Position numbers and translations under genes: made by a program. 25,840 nt of DNA, taken from the NCBI GenBank assembly GCA_964389005.1, contig CAYMCV010000026.1, forward strand, positions 1-25,840, written 5' to 3'. Each line of letters begins with the position of its first letter. Position 1 is the first letter of the stretch. Shown piece after piece: positions 8,146-15,844 of the stretch. A model generated the notes under the pieces. That model was not told the origin of the DNA. It ran no database searches and saw nothing but the letters and a program-made list of their open reading frames with translations. The DNA is from CAYMCV01 sp964389005 (GTDB lineage Bacteria > Bacillota > Clostridia > Lachnospirales > Lachnospiraceae).

Positions 8146-8150
8146 ATAAT
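8122..8150 (+). promoter_or_regulatory. Promoter embedded in the serA hairpin, driving the 8203-15500 unit
   Basis: TTGATT (8122-8127), exactly 17 bases, then a perfect TATAAT (8145-8150). The -35 lies in the left hairpin arm and the first base of the -10 is the last base of the right arm. Transcription would begin near 8157, about 46 bases before the first membrane protein gene. The palindrome could therefore double as a repressor site. Confidence 0.65.
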
Positions 8151-8202
8151 GTAATGAGGATAAAAGGTATAGGAATTTACGGTAAGAGAGAGGGAGGTAG
8201 TG

Positions 8203-9645
8203 ATGGTTAAAATACTGCTTCGAGAAATGTATCATAACAAAAAAATAGTTCTGTTCTATCTAACAGCTTGTATTGTTGTAACGGCATTCTTTACTCCAAT
8301 ATTTGGAAATTGGAACGATGTTTATGCGATGCAAGAGACGTTAACGGAAGGAGAAACCGTTGATGCGCTTTTAGACACTTTTACAGGGAAATCCATTACG
8401 CAATTGGCGGGTTCTTATTCACAGATTGTCGGTATTTCGGCAGAACCGTTTACCGCGTTATTACTCATTGGCGTCATTGAGAATTTGAATCATTTGTTAG
8501 GTTCTCCGCTTAGCATTGCATCAACACCTGCAGGGAATCCGATTGTTCTTTTGATTGTTTTTATCTTCTTTGCCGCCGGGAAAATTATGCGTTCGAATGA
8601 GGCAACACAGGTTTTTGGCATGGTTACACTCGGAGAATTGGAGAAATATTTGGGCTTTGCCTTTATTCTGATTCTTGGGGTGCTGAATGTTGCAGGTATT
8701 TCAACTGCGGCAGCATCGGGTGTCGTCAATGCGGCAAGCACAGTTTCGGCAGATGTTGCAGCTTCGGGAAACTGGTTGATGCAGTCGGTATCGGTTGTTA
8801 CATCAATTGTGGTCGGACTGCTGTCAATGGTGGTTTTTTATATAGTTAAAACCGCATTCTGGGGAATTGAAGTGATTCAGATATCGGTATCATTTATTCC
8901 CGGAAGTGCGTTTGTATTTGAATTGCTCAAAAGCATTCTTGTAGTCTTTCTTGTGACGGTTAATGTTTTGTTTCCGAAGATCGGAGCCGCATTGAACATC
9001 ATTGTGTTCATTGTTTGTTGTATTCTGTTTAAGGTTTGTTATGCTGCAATGCAGTATTTCAGAAAGATTTACTTCAAACCGACAATCAAAATGATCAAAG
9101 GATACAATCCGTACAAAGAAATCTGTGACAGGAAAATCCCGAAGAAACTGGTACGATATTTTTATCCGAATGGAGAAGAAGCTAATTTTGAACTTGCAAT
9201 TCCGGTTTATGCGCTCAAGAAAGTTGAGGAGTTGCCGGTCATAAAGCGTTACGAGTCATGGTGGTTTGTTCGTAAAGACGGTGAAAATTTATTTTGCAAA
9301 ACCAAACTGTTTTCTAAGAAAATAACGGTACTTCCGCTTACAAATCGTGCGGATATGCCTTTTTACATTCATAAGGGATTGCGCTTTTTTGAAGTATTTG
9401 ATTTGATGCCTTACAACGAAAACCAAACGAAGCGGACTTTTCGCAAGAAGAGACGTCATATGTCATATGCTTTTAGCAAAGAGTATTGGCATCGTTTTGA
9501 GGATATTTTATCCATCACACAATTGACGGATTATGCTATTATTAAGGCAGAAGAGAAGCAAACAAGAAAGCAATTAAAAGAAGAAAAGAAACTGAAAAAG
9601 CAGGAAGAACGAATTCAGAAGAAGCTTGAGAAAGGGTTGGAATGA
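8203..9645 (+). CDS. Polytopic membrane protein of unknown function, first of a tandem paralogous pair
   Basis: I do not recognise this family. The 480-residue protein has a signal-like hydrophobic start (about 15-34, with a possible cleavage after VYA at 40-42), about six transmembrane helices between residues 80 and 285, then a soluble part of about 195 residues with ESWWFVRKDG at 351-360 and a highly basic coiled-coil tail (about 445-480, rich in K and E). It is clearly homologous to the next gene: YSQIVGI/YSQVIGI, QVFGMVTLGELEK/QVFAMVTYGELEK, YIVKT, FIPG/FLPG, CILF and CDRKI/SDRKI occur in the same order. ATG 8203 was chosen over GTG 8200 because GGGAGG ends five bases before it. The genes overlap by four bases (ATGA), so they are probably co-translated and may form a heteromer. 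Confidence 0.75.
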   Translation: MVKILLREMYHNKKIVLFYLTACIVVTAFFTPIFGNWNDVYAMQETLTEGETVDALLDTFTGKSITQLAGSYSQIVGISAEPFTALLLIGVIENLNHLLGSPLSIASTPAGNPIVLLIVFIFFAAGKIMRSNEATQVFGMVTLGELEKYLGFAFILILGVLNVAGISTAAASGVVNAASTVSADVAASGNWLMQSVSVVTSIVVGLLSMVVFYIVKTAFWGIEVIQISVSFIPGSAFVFELLKSILVVFLVTVNVLFPKIGAALNIIVFIVCCILFKVCYAAMQYFRKIYFKPTIKMIKGYNPYKEICDRKIPKKLVRYFYPNGEEANFELAIPVYALKKVEELPVIKRYESWWFVRKDGENLFCKTKLFSKKITVLPLTNRADMPFYIHKGLRFFEVFDLMPYNENQTKRTFRKKRRHMSYAFSKEYWHRFEDILSITQLTDYAIIKAEEKQTRKQLKEEKKLKKQEERIQKKLEKGLE

Positions 9646-11018
9646 GAAAGCGCTTTATTTTTCTTTATCTCGGAATTTGTCTTGCACTGGCGGTCATGAT
9701 GTCCGCGGGTGCAAGTTTTTCGTATGCACAAGAGAGCGAAGCGTTCGCGTTTGTTTCGAAACAACCCGTTACCAAAGCAATTCTTTTCAGAGACACAGCA
9801 CAGGAGTTGATTGTATCATATTCACAAGTCATCGGGATAGCAATTGAACCGTTTTTTGCATTGTTTGTGAATGCAACCTTCGGATTTGTAAATGCGATTC
9901 TCGGTATGCCGCTTGATATTGTTACAACACCGCTGTCTTATCCGGTCGTTTTGTTTCTTTTCTTTGTTTTTGTTTTTGGCGGTAAGATTCTCTTGTCCTT
10001 TCCGTCTTCTCAGGTTTTTGCCATGGTTACATACGGTGAACTGGAAAAAGCTGTCGGTTATCTGTCAATTTTGATGACGGGAATTTATGGTGTTTCACAA
10101 ATGACAGCGTTTTGTAGCGAGAGAGCAAACGATATCATGTTGATTTTGGGGAGCGAGGGCGGAAATGGTATATTTGTTGCTGTTTCGGTAGTATTGAGTT
10201 TTGGAAGCGCCTGTGTGTCGCTTATTTTGTACTATATAGTTAAAACTGTCATTCTTTGTGCAAATATTATACAGATGCCGTTTGCCTTCTTACCCGGAGT
10301 TTCATTTTTGTTTGAATGTGCAAAAAGTTTTATTGTTGCAATTCTGTGCTCGATGAACTTAATCTTTCCGGTTGCCGGATTCTTGTTAAATCTTTTGATT
10401 GTAATTTTTAGTTGTATTCTGTTTGTAAAGTGTTATTATGTGGTAGATTTTTACAGAGCAATCTATTTACGTCCAACGTTACATTCGCTTGGAATCGGTA
10501 CGGTATCCGATCGGAAAATCAACGAAAAAACATCACAATGGATTTTGGACTATATGAAAGAGCAAAACGAGACAATTGTAATGTCGGTACCGAGCTATTT
10601 GGTTCATACCTTTTCCAAAGAACAAGAAATGCGACAATATGAATATTGGTGGTATGTTTGCACAGAGCAAAAACAGTATTTGTGCAGAAAGAAATATAGC
10701 GCCAAAAAACCGTGTGTATATGAATTATCGAATAGCCAACCCATATATTTTAAAGAATCATTTCGTTATCTTGAATTCTTTACTTTGGACGGACCGGAAG
10801 AAAAATTAAATATGATTTTTAACAAACCACAGAAAGATCTGCACTTTGTCATCAGCCATGACTATGTGAAATTATTTGAAACACTGAAACAGTCGGCAGA
10901 TTATCGAGATTATCTTGCGTTGAAACAGAAATTAAAAGCACAGGACGAAGAACGAAGAAAAAAAGAAAAATTGTCTCAAACAGAGCATAACAATATCATG
11001 GAATCACAGGCAATTTAA
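9642..11018 (+). CDS. Polytopic membrane protein of unknown function, second of the paralogous pair
   Basis: Paralogue of the preceding gene, with 458 residues. It has a classical signal peptide (residues 1-29, likely cleavage after SYA), about six transmembrane helices (about 65-270), and a soluble C-terminal part with EYWWYVCTEQ near 334-343 matching ESWWFVRKDG of its partner, ending in a charged coiled coil (about 425-450). Shared blocks are listed under the first copy. The two proteins are diverged (roughly a third identical in the best blocks by eye), so the duplication is old. Its ATG overlaps the stop of the first copy (ATGA). The DUF1015 gene follows 19 bases later. No enzymatic motif was found. 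A role in transport, envelope biogenesis or a membrane scaffold would all fit and none is supported specifically. Confidence 0.75.
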   Translation: MRKRFIFLYLGICLALAVMMSAGASFSYAQESEAFAFVSKQPVTKAILFRDTAQELIVSYSQVIGIAIEPFFALFVNATFGFVNAILGMPLDIVTTPLSYPVVLFLFFVFVFGGKILLSFPSSQVFAMVTYGELEKAVGYLSILMTGIYGVSQMTAFCSERANDIMLILGSEGGNGIFVAVSVVLSFGSACVSLILYYIVKTVILCANIIQMPFAFLPGVSFLFECAKSFIVAILCSMNLIFPVAGFLLNLLIVIFSCILFVKCYYVVDFYRAIYLRPTLHSLGIGTVSDRKINEKTSQWILDYMKEQNETIVMSVPSYLVHTFSKEQEMRQYEYWWYVCTEQKQYLCRKKYSAKKPCVYELSNSQPIYFKESFRYLEFFTLDGPEEKLNMIFNKPQKDLHFVISHDYVKLFETLKQSADYRDYLALKQKLKAQDEERRKKEKLSQTEHNNIMESQAI

Positions 11019-11037
11019 AGCAAAAAGGAGAAAAAAC

Positions 11038-12273
11038 ATGGCAAAAATCAAACCGTTTCGGGCAATCAGACCGAAGAAAGAACTTGTGAAAAACATAGCT
11101 GCATTACCATATGATGTTTATAACAGGAAGGAAGCAAAGGAAGTGGTTATGAAGGAACCGCTGTCATTTCTTGCGATTGACAGAGCGGAGACTCAATTTC
11201 CCGATGAGGTCGATACCTATGCCGACTGCGTTTATGAAAAAGCCAAAGATATGTTATGGAGTCAGGTTGCCGAAGGAAACTATGTTCAGGATGCGAAAGA
11301 TTGTTACTACATTTATGAATTAATTATGGACAATCGTTCACAGGTTGGTATTACGGCATGTGCTTCCATAGATGACTATTTGAACAATACGATTAAAAAA
11401 CATGAAAACACCAGAGAAGATAAGGAAATTGACCGAATTAAACACGTGAGTACGTGCGGAGCACAGACAGGTCCGATTTTCTTGGCATATCGTTCCAATC
11501 AAGTCATCAATGATGTCGTTGCAAAAGTGAGAAAAAATGAACCGCTGTATGATTTTGTTTCCGATGACGGAATTACGCATCGAATCTGGTGTATTTCAGA
11601 GTCGGATGATATTCAAACAATCAAAGAAGCATTTGCGGGAATTAATGAGATCTATATTGCGGACGGTCATCACAGATGTGCATCGGCCGTAAAAGTAGGC
11701 TTGAAAAAAAGAGAAGAGAATCCGAATTATACCGGTGATGAGGAATTCAATTTCTTTATGTCGGTATTGTTTCCGGATGATCAGTTAATGATTATGGACT
11801 ACAATCGTGTGGTGAAAGACTTAAACGGTTATACTGAAGACTTTTTTATGGAACAAATCAGTTCGATTTTTTCAATTCATATGTTGAGCAAACCGCAGAA
11901 ACCATCTGAAAAAGGTGAAATTGTCATGTGTTTGGGCGGAAAATGGTCATTACTTATCATGAGAGACAAATATCGCTCCAAAGATCCGGTTGCCGGTTTG
12001 GATGTTTCGATTCTGCAGGATTATGTTTTGAATCCGATATTAATGATTGAAGATCCCAAAACAGATAAAAGAATCGATTTTGTAGGCGGTATTCGTGGCC
12101 TGAAAGAATTGGAGCGTCGCGTATACGAAGACTGTTCCGTCGCTTTTGCGATGTATCCGACTTCCATACAAGAATTGTTTGCGGTTGCGGATGCAGGTCT
12201 CTTGATGCCTCCCAAATCAACATGGTTTGAACCGAAGTTAAGAAGCGGGCTTTTTATACATGATATCAGATAA
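11038..12273 (+). CDS. DUF1015 family protein
   Basis: Cytoplasmic 411-residue protein of the DUF1015 family (PF06245). It shows the family start with KPFRAIRPKKE and ALPYDVYNRKEA, and the hallmark IADGHHRCASA with D209, G210, H211, H212, R213. There are no membrane segments. The biochemical function of the family is not firmly known to me; I recall suggestions of a link to serine kinase-like proteins of the ParB/sulfiredoxin type but cannot verify this here. The context is suggestive: serC-serA lie about 3 kb upstream on the same strand. AAGGAG upstream of the ATG supports the start. The next gene follows after 24 bases, so it is part of the 8203-15500 unit. Confidence 0.88.
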   Translation: MAKIKPFRAIRPKKELVKNIAALPYDVYNRKEAKEVVMKEPLSFLAIDRAETQFPDEVDTYADCVYEKAKDMLWSQVAEGNYVQDAKDCYYIYELIMDNRSQVGITACASIDDYLNNTIKKHENTREDKEIDRIKHVSTCGAQTGPIFLAYRSNQVINDVVAKVRKNEPLYDFVSDDGITHRIWCISESDDIQTIKEAFAGINEIYIADGHHRCASAVKVGLKKREENPNYTGDEEFNFFMSVLFPDDQLMIMDYNRVVKDLNGYTEDFFMEQISSIFSIHMLSKPQKPSEKGEIVMCLGGKWSLLIMRDKYRSKDPVAGLDVSILQDYVLNPILMIEDPKTDKRIDFVGGIRGLKELERRVYEDCSVAFAMYPTSIQELFAVADAGLLMPPKSTWFEPKLRSGLFIHDIR

Positions 12274-12297
12274 CTCGTCTCGAAAGGAAGATAATGA

Positions 12298-14640
12298 ATG
12301 GAAAAGAAATTGTATGAAGCAATGAATTGGCGTGAAATCGAAGCGATTATCTATGCGGAGAGTACCTGTCCGCACCAATTGTTGTCTGCACATAAAATGG
12401 ACAAATCATTTTTGGTGCAAGCATATTTTCCCAATGCGACTTCTGTAAATATCGTTTCGGATTATGAAGAGAAGAATGCTAAAAAGGTAAAAACAATTTG
12501 CATGGAAATGGTAGATGAAGCAGGCTATTTTGCACAATTCCTGCCCAAAAACATGCAACCCGTATTTCATTACGAAGTCACCTATCCGGATGGTGTGAAG
12601 CAAATGCCGGATATATATGCCTATCAACCTGATTTTTCATCCAAAACAATACTTTCTTTACAGAATGGAACGCTATCAGATGCTTATCAATTTCTTGGTG
12701 CACATAAAGCAATTGTTCAAGATACGGAGGGGATTGCTTTTGCCGTATGGGCTCCGAATGCGTTAAGCGTCAGTGTCGTGGGAGATTTTAACAACTGGAA
12801 CGGCTGCCTACATCAAATGAGTATATTGAAAGACAGTGGAATTTTTACATTGTTTGTACCGGGTCTGACGGATGGATGTGAGTATCAATATGAAATCAAA
12901 TGTAAGGGTGCACGAATTTATAGGAAATCAGACCCTTATGCTGTGATTACGGAAGGTGAAACGGAAAAAAGTTCCATTTATACATCTTTACCGAATTATG
13001 CGTGGAGCGATCAATCTTGGCTTTTGGAACGAAAGAATAAATCATGGAGTTCGGAACCACTAAACATTTGCCGGATTTCGACGAAAAATGTCTTTAGAAA
13101 TGTGGAAAATACAGAAGAAGAGACGAAGAGACTTGTTCAATATCTTTGTGATATGTCGTATACACATGTAGAGTTGACGGATTGTGTAACGAATTTTTAT
13201 GCCATTAATGCGTGCATCAAGCAACCGGAAGCGTTTATGCGTTTTGTTGATTATTGTCATCAAAACAACATTGGTGTTCTTTTAGACTGGACCTATGCAT
13301 ATTTCACGCCGGACCCTTCTACATTGATGGAATATGACGGCACCTGCCTCTATGAGCATTTAGACCCAAGAAGAGGTGTACATCCGAAACTTGGAACACT
13401 GATGTTTCAGCACAAAAGACCGCAGGTCGCCTCATTTTTAAAGTCCTGCGCAGCATATTGGTTGGATATTTATCATGTGGACGGATTCCGATTTATGGCG
13501 TTAGCGGATATGCTATATCTTGATTACGGACGCATCAAACAACAATGGATACCGAACAAAGACGGCGGTAATACAGATTACGATGCCATTGATTTCGTTC
13601 GTGAAATGAATACAATGTTGTCGCAGACACACGCCGGCGTGATAAAAATTGCCGACTTGGATGCATTGTGGGAACATGTGACGACCCCTGTGAAGAAGGG
13701 CGGATTGGGATTTGATTTCCAATGGAATCATTCTCATACCAAGGATATGATGGACTATATGTCTTACGACCCGTATTTCAGAGCACATCATCATGATGAA
13801 CTGATTCTCAGCATGGCTTACGGTTATAATGAGAAATTTATCACACCGATTTGTGTGGATGAGTTGGATGATAAAGATGATTTTCTTTTGAACATGCCGT
13901 GTAAAGATGAAGATTGCAATCGAAATTTACGACTTTTTTATGCTTATATGATGATGCATCCCGGCAAAAAAGTATGGAATATATCCGGTGCCTCAAGTTC
14001 CGGTTCGGATGAAATGCAAACATTCCTAAAAGATATGAATGATTTTTATCTGAGTCATCCGTCTTTGTTTGAATACGATAATATTCCCAAAGGATTTCGA
14101 TGGGTATATAACATGTCAGCGAACGAATGCGTGGTTTCATTTGAACGGTATTGTGATTTGACGGAAGAATCGCTATTCATTGTAGCTAATTTTGCTAATG
14201 TAACCAAAGAAAAGTTTACCACAGGAGTATTGCGTGCTGGTAAGTACAGAGAAATTTTTAATACAGAACTGATATCCTACGGCGGTTCGAACCTGTGCAA
14301 TCAGCGGGCAATTGCCAGCAAAGAGCAAGGATGTAACGGAATGGATGAATCCATAACCCTTAAATTACCGGCACTTGGACTACTCGTTTTCTCATACACG
14401 CCGTTTACAGATAAGGAACTTCAAAAAATTGAGCTTCGTAAAGAGCAAGAACGTCTCAAAAAAGCAGAGGAACTTCGTCTGGAAGAAGAAAAGAAACAAA
14501 GACTTGCAGAATTTGAGGTTTTAAAGCAACAAATCATGGAAGATGCCATCAGAGAAGCGAATCTTAAGATTGAAGCATTGGAAAAGAATTTTCATGAGGA
14601 AGAAAAGAGACTTACACATTGCAGGAAGGAAAAGAAGTAA
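12298..14640 (+). CDS. GlgB-like protein with lost catalytic residues and C-terminal coiled coil
   Basis: Homologue of 1,4-alpha-glucan branching enzyme (GH13), 780 residues. Domains: GlgB N1-like (about 1-120), CBM48 (about 130-225, with FAVWAPNALSVSVVGDFNNW), a GH13 barrel (about 245-580), a C-terminal beta domain (about 600-695) and an extra charged coiled coil (about 700-780). Against E. coli GlgB, recalled from memory, the barrel aligns well (YDGTCLYEHLDPRRG, GGLGFDFQWNHSH), but the nucleophile of RVDAV is M400 in RFMAL, the acid/base Glu of AEES is D453, the region I His is Y335, and the His before D521 is V520. The WGYQPTGLYAP loop is missing. It is probably not a working branching enzyme; a glycan-binding or scaffold role is inference. 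The frame is intact over 2.3 kb, so it is not a decaying pseudogene. Confidence 0.85.
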   Translation: MEKKLYEAMNWREIEAIIYAESTCPHQLLSAHKMDKSFLVQAYFPNATSVNIVSDYEEKNAKKVKTICMEMVDEAGYFAQFLPKNMQPVFHYEVTYPDGVKQMPDIYAYQPDFSSKTILSLQNGTLSDAYQFLGAHKAIVQDTEGIAFAVWAPNALSVSVVGDFNNWNGCLHQMSILKDSGIFTLFVPGLTDGCEYQYEIKCKGARIYRKSDPYAVITEGETEKSSIYTSLPNYAWSDQSWLLERKNKSWSSEPLNICRISTKNVFRNVENTEEETKRLVQYLCDMSYTHVELTDCVTNFYAINACIKQPEAFMRFVDYCHQNNIGVLLDWTYAYFTPDPSTLMEYDGTCLYEHLDPRRGVHPKLGTLMFQHKRPQVASFLKSCAAYWLDIYHVDGFRFMALADMLYLDYGRIKQQWIPNKDGGNTDYDAIDFVREMNTMLSQTHAGVIKIADLDALWEHVTTPVKKGGLGFDFQWNHSHTKDMMDYMSYDPYFRAHHHDELILSMAYGYNEKFITPICVDELDDKDDFLLNMPCKDEDCNRNLRLFYAYMMMHPGKKVWNISGASSSGSDEMQTFLKDMNDFYLSHPSLFEYDNIPKGFRWVYNMSANECVVSFERYCDLTEESLFIVANFANVTKEKFTTGVLRAGKYREIFNTELISYGGSNLCNQRAIASKEQGCNGMDESITLKLPALGLLVFSYTPFTDKELQKIELRKEQERLKKAEELRLEEEKKQRLAEFEVLKQQIMEDAIREANLKIEALEKNFHEEEKRLTHCRKEKK

Positions 14641-15500
14641 TGAATTGGTTGTTGACAGGAATACGTGAAGTGTTTGCGCCGATGATTAAACAAAGTGCAT
14701 TGGAGACGCTTCCGGATAAGATTATCACATTGAGTATTCGGGTTGTATTTTCATTTATAATTCTAATTGTTGGTATATGGTTTATCAAATTGTTTAAAAA
14801 GTGTATCAAAAAACGCTTGAACAAGAGTAAGGCTGAACCGGGTGTTATTCAATTTTTGGGTTCGTTTATCGGAATGTGCTTATACGTTGTACTTGGATTA
14901 CTGATTGCGGGAATGTTTGGTGTTGATGCGGCAAGCATCGTTGCAATTATCGGTTCTGCCGGCGTTGCCATCGGCCTGGCGTTGCAGGGAAGCTTATCCA
15001 ATCTTGCCGGAGGTGTCTTGATACTGATTTTAAAACCGTTTAAAGTCGGAGACTATATCATTGAAGACAACAAAAAGAATGAAGGAACGGTTACGGAAAT
15101 CGAGTTGTTTTACACCAAATTACAGACACCGGATGATAAAACCATCATTCTTCCGAACGGAACACTTGCGAATACAAGCCTTACAAATGTAACGCACACG
15201 CCATATCGAAAGGTGGAATTGCAGTTTGAGATTGCTTATGATGCCGACTTAAAAAAGGCCAAAGAAGTTGTGGAAACCGTTATGCGCGAAGAAAGCGTGA
15301 CAATCAAAGATCGCGAGTTTGAAGTCTATGTAAATGAGTTGCTCTCAGATGGAATTATGCTTGGTTCCAGATGTGTTGTTAAAAATGAAAACTATATCTT
15401 GGCAAAAAGAAGTATTATGCAAAAGGTAAAGGAAAGATTTGACGAGAATGGTATCGAAATACCATATCCACAATTAACGGTTCGGATGAACGAAAAGTAG
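14640..15500 (+). CDS. mscS: Small-conductance mechanosensitive channel, MscS family
   Basis: Membrane channel that opens under membrane tension to release osmolytes. The protein has 286 residues, the same as E. coli MscS. Transmembrane helices lie at about 25-50 and 75-100, followed by the Ala/Gly-rich pore helix (IIGSAGVAIGLALQGSLSNL) and the beta-domain entry LILILKPFKVGDYI. The cytoplasmic vestibule part includes ILPNGTLANTSLTN. The ATG at 14640 shares one base with the stop of the GlgB-like gene (TAATG), with AAGGA nine bases upstream. An in-frame TTG at 14619 would lie inside the previous gene and is less likely. The stop codon TAG is the first three bases of the 88-base palindrome, so the palindrome lies immediately in the mRNA 3' end. 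Confidence 0.93.
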   Translation: MNWLLTGIREVFAPMIKQSALETLPDKIITLSIRVVFSFIILIVGIWFIKLFKKCIKKRLNKSKAEPGVIQFLGSFIGMCLYVVLGLLIAGMFGVDAASIVAIIGSAGVAIGLALQGSLSNLAGGVLILILKPFKVGDYIIEDNKKNEGTVTEIELFYTKLQTPDDKTIILPNGTLANTSLTNVTHTPYRKVELQFEIAYDADLKKAKEVVETVMREESVTIKDREFEVYVNELLSDGIMLGSRCVVKNENYILAKRSIMQKVKERFDENGIEIPYPQLTVRMNEK

Positions 15501-15585
15501 TACATGGGGACGGGGCTTGTGTTCTATTATCTGACAACTCACGAGTTGTCAGATAATAGAACACAAGCCCCGTCCCCATGTACTA
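15498..15585. repeat. Perfect 88-base palindrome (two 43-base arms, 2-base centre)
   Basis: The arm 15498-15540 is the exact reverse complement of 15543-15585, with only AC between. The arms begin TAGTACATGGGGACGGGG and contain a GC-rich outer part and an AT-rich inner part (CTATTATCTGACAA). The left arm starts on the mscS stop codon; the right arm ends 6 bases from the tRNA. RNA from either strand would fold into a very long hairpin, so it may end both convergent transcripts, though neither side has a strong T run. The GGGGACGG core resembles, from memory, REP-like palindromes tied to tyrosine transposases (RAYT) in Firmicutes. No transposase is in the window. Confidence 0.97.
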
Positions 15586-15591
15586 ATGTAA

Positions 15592-15663
15592 GCTGGAAAT
15601 CAGATTCGAACTGACGACCCCTTCATTACGAGTGAAGTGCTCTACCTGCTGAGCTATTCCAGC
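15592..15663 (-). tRNA. tRNA-Thr (anticodon CGT)
   Basis: The reverse complement folds as a complete 72-base cloverleaf: acceptor GCTGGAA with TTCCAGC, D stem GCTC/GAGC, anticodon stem CTTCA/TGAAG around the loop CTCGTAA, five-base variable loop, and T stem GTCAG/CTGAT with loop TTCGAAT. The anticodon at loop positions 3-5 is CGT, reading ACG, so it is threonine. No CCA is encoded; the next bases are TTA. It is the only gene on the - strand and faces mscS across the palindrome. Confidence 0.97.
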
Positions 15664-15704
15664 AATTCGGTGTTAGAAACCTGTGTTTCGCAACAACCTT
15701 TGTT

Positions 15705-15733
15705 ATTATATCCATAAAAGTTCCATTTTGCAA
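15705..15733 (-). promoter_or_regulatory. Promoter of tRNA-Thr
   Basis: On the - strand TTGCAA (15733-15728), 17 bases, then a perfect TATAAT (15710-15705). Transcription would begin near 15698, leaving a leader of about 35 bases before the mature 5' end at 15663. Confidence 0.8.
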
Positions 15734-15781
15734 TAGTATTTTTAGAAAAATGGCGAAAAGAGAATTTCAAATCCAAAAAGA

Positions 15782-15810
15782 TTGAAAAAGGAAGATTGTT
15801 GTGGTAACAT
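15782..15810 (+). promoter_or_regulatory. Promoter of argH and the downstream unit (extended -10)
   Basis: TTGAAA (15782-15787), 17 bases, TAACAT (15805-15810) with TGG directly before it, an extended -10. The start near 15817 leaves about 28 bases before argH. It is divergent from the tRNA promoter, with 48 bases between the two -35 boxes. No ArgR-type box was recognised. Confidence 0.65.
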
Positions 15811-15844
15811 CAAGGACAGAATTCATTGAAAGGACGGCAAAACT

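Noticed and set aside
12298..14640. The GlgB-like gene as an ordinary glgB or as a decaying pseudogene
   Set aside because: Catalytic residues are missing, so it is not ordinary; the intact frame, binding site and operon position argue against decay.
15498..15585. The palindrome as the inverted ends of an insertion sequence
   Set aside because: Only two bases separate the arms, so no transposase gene could lie between them.
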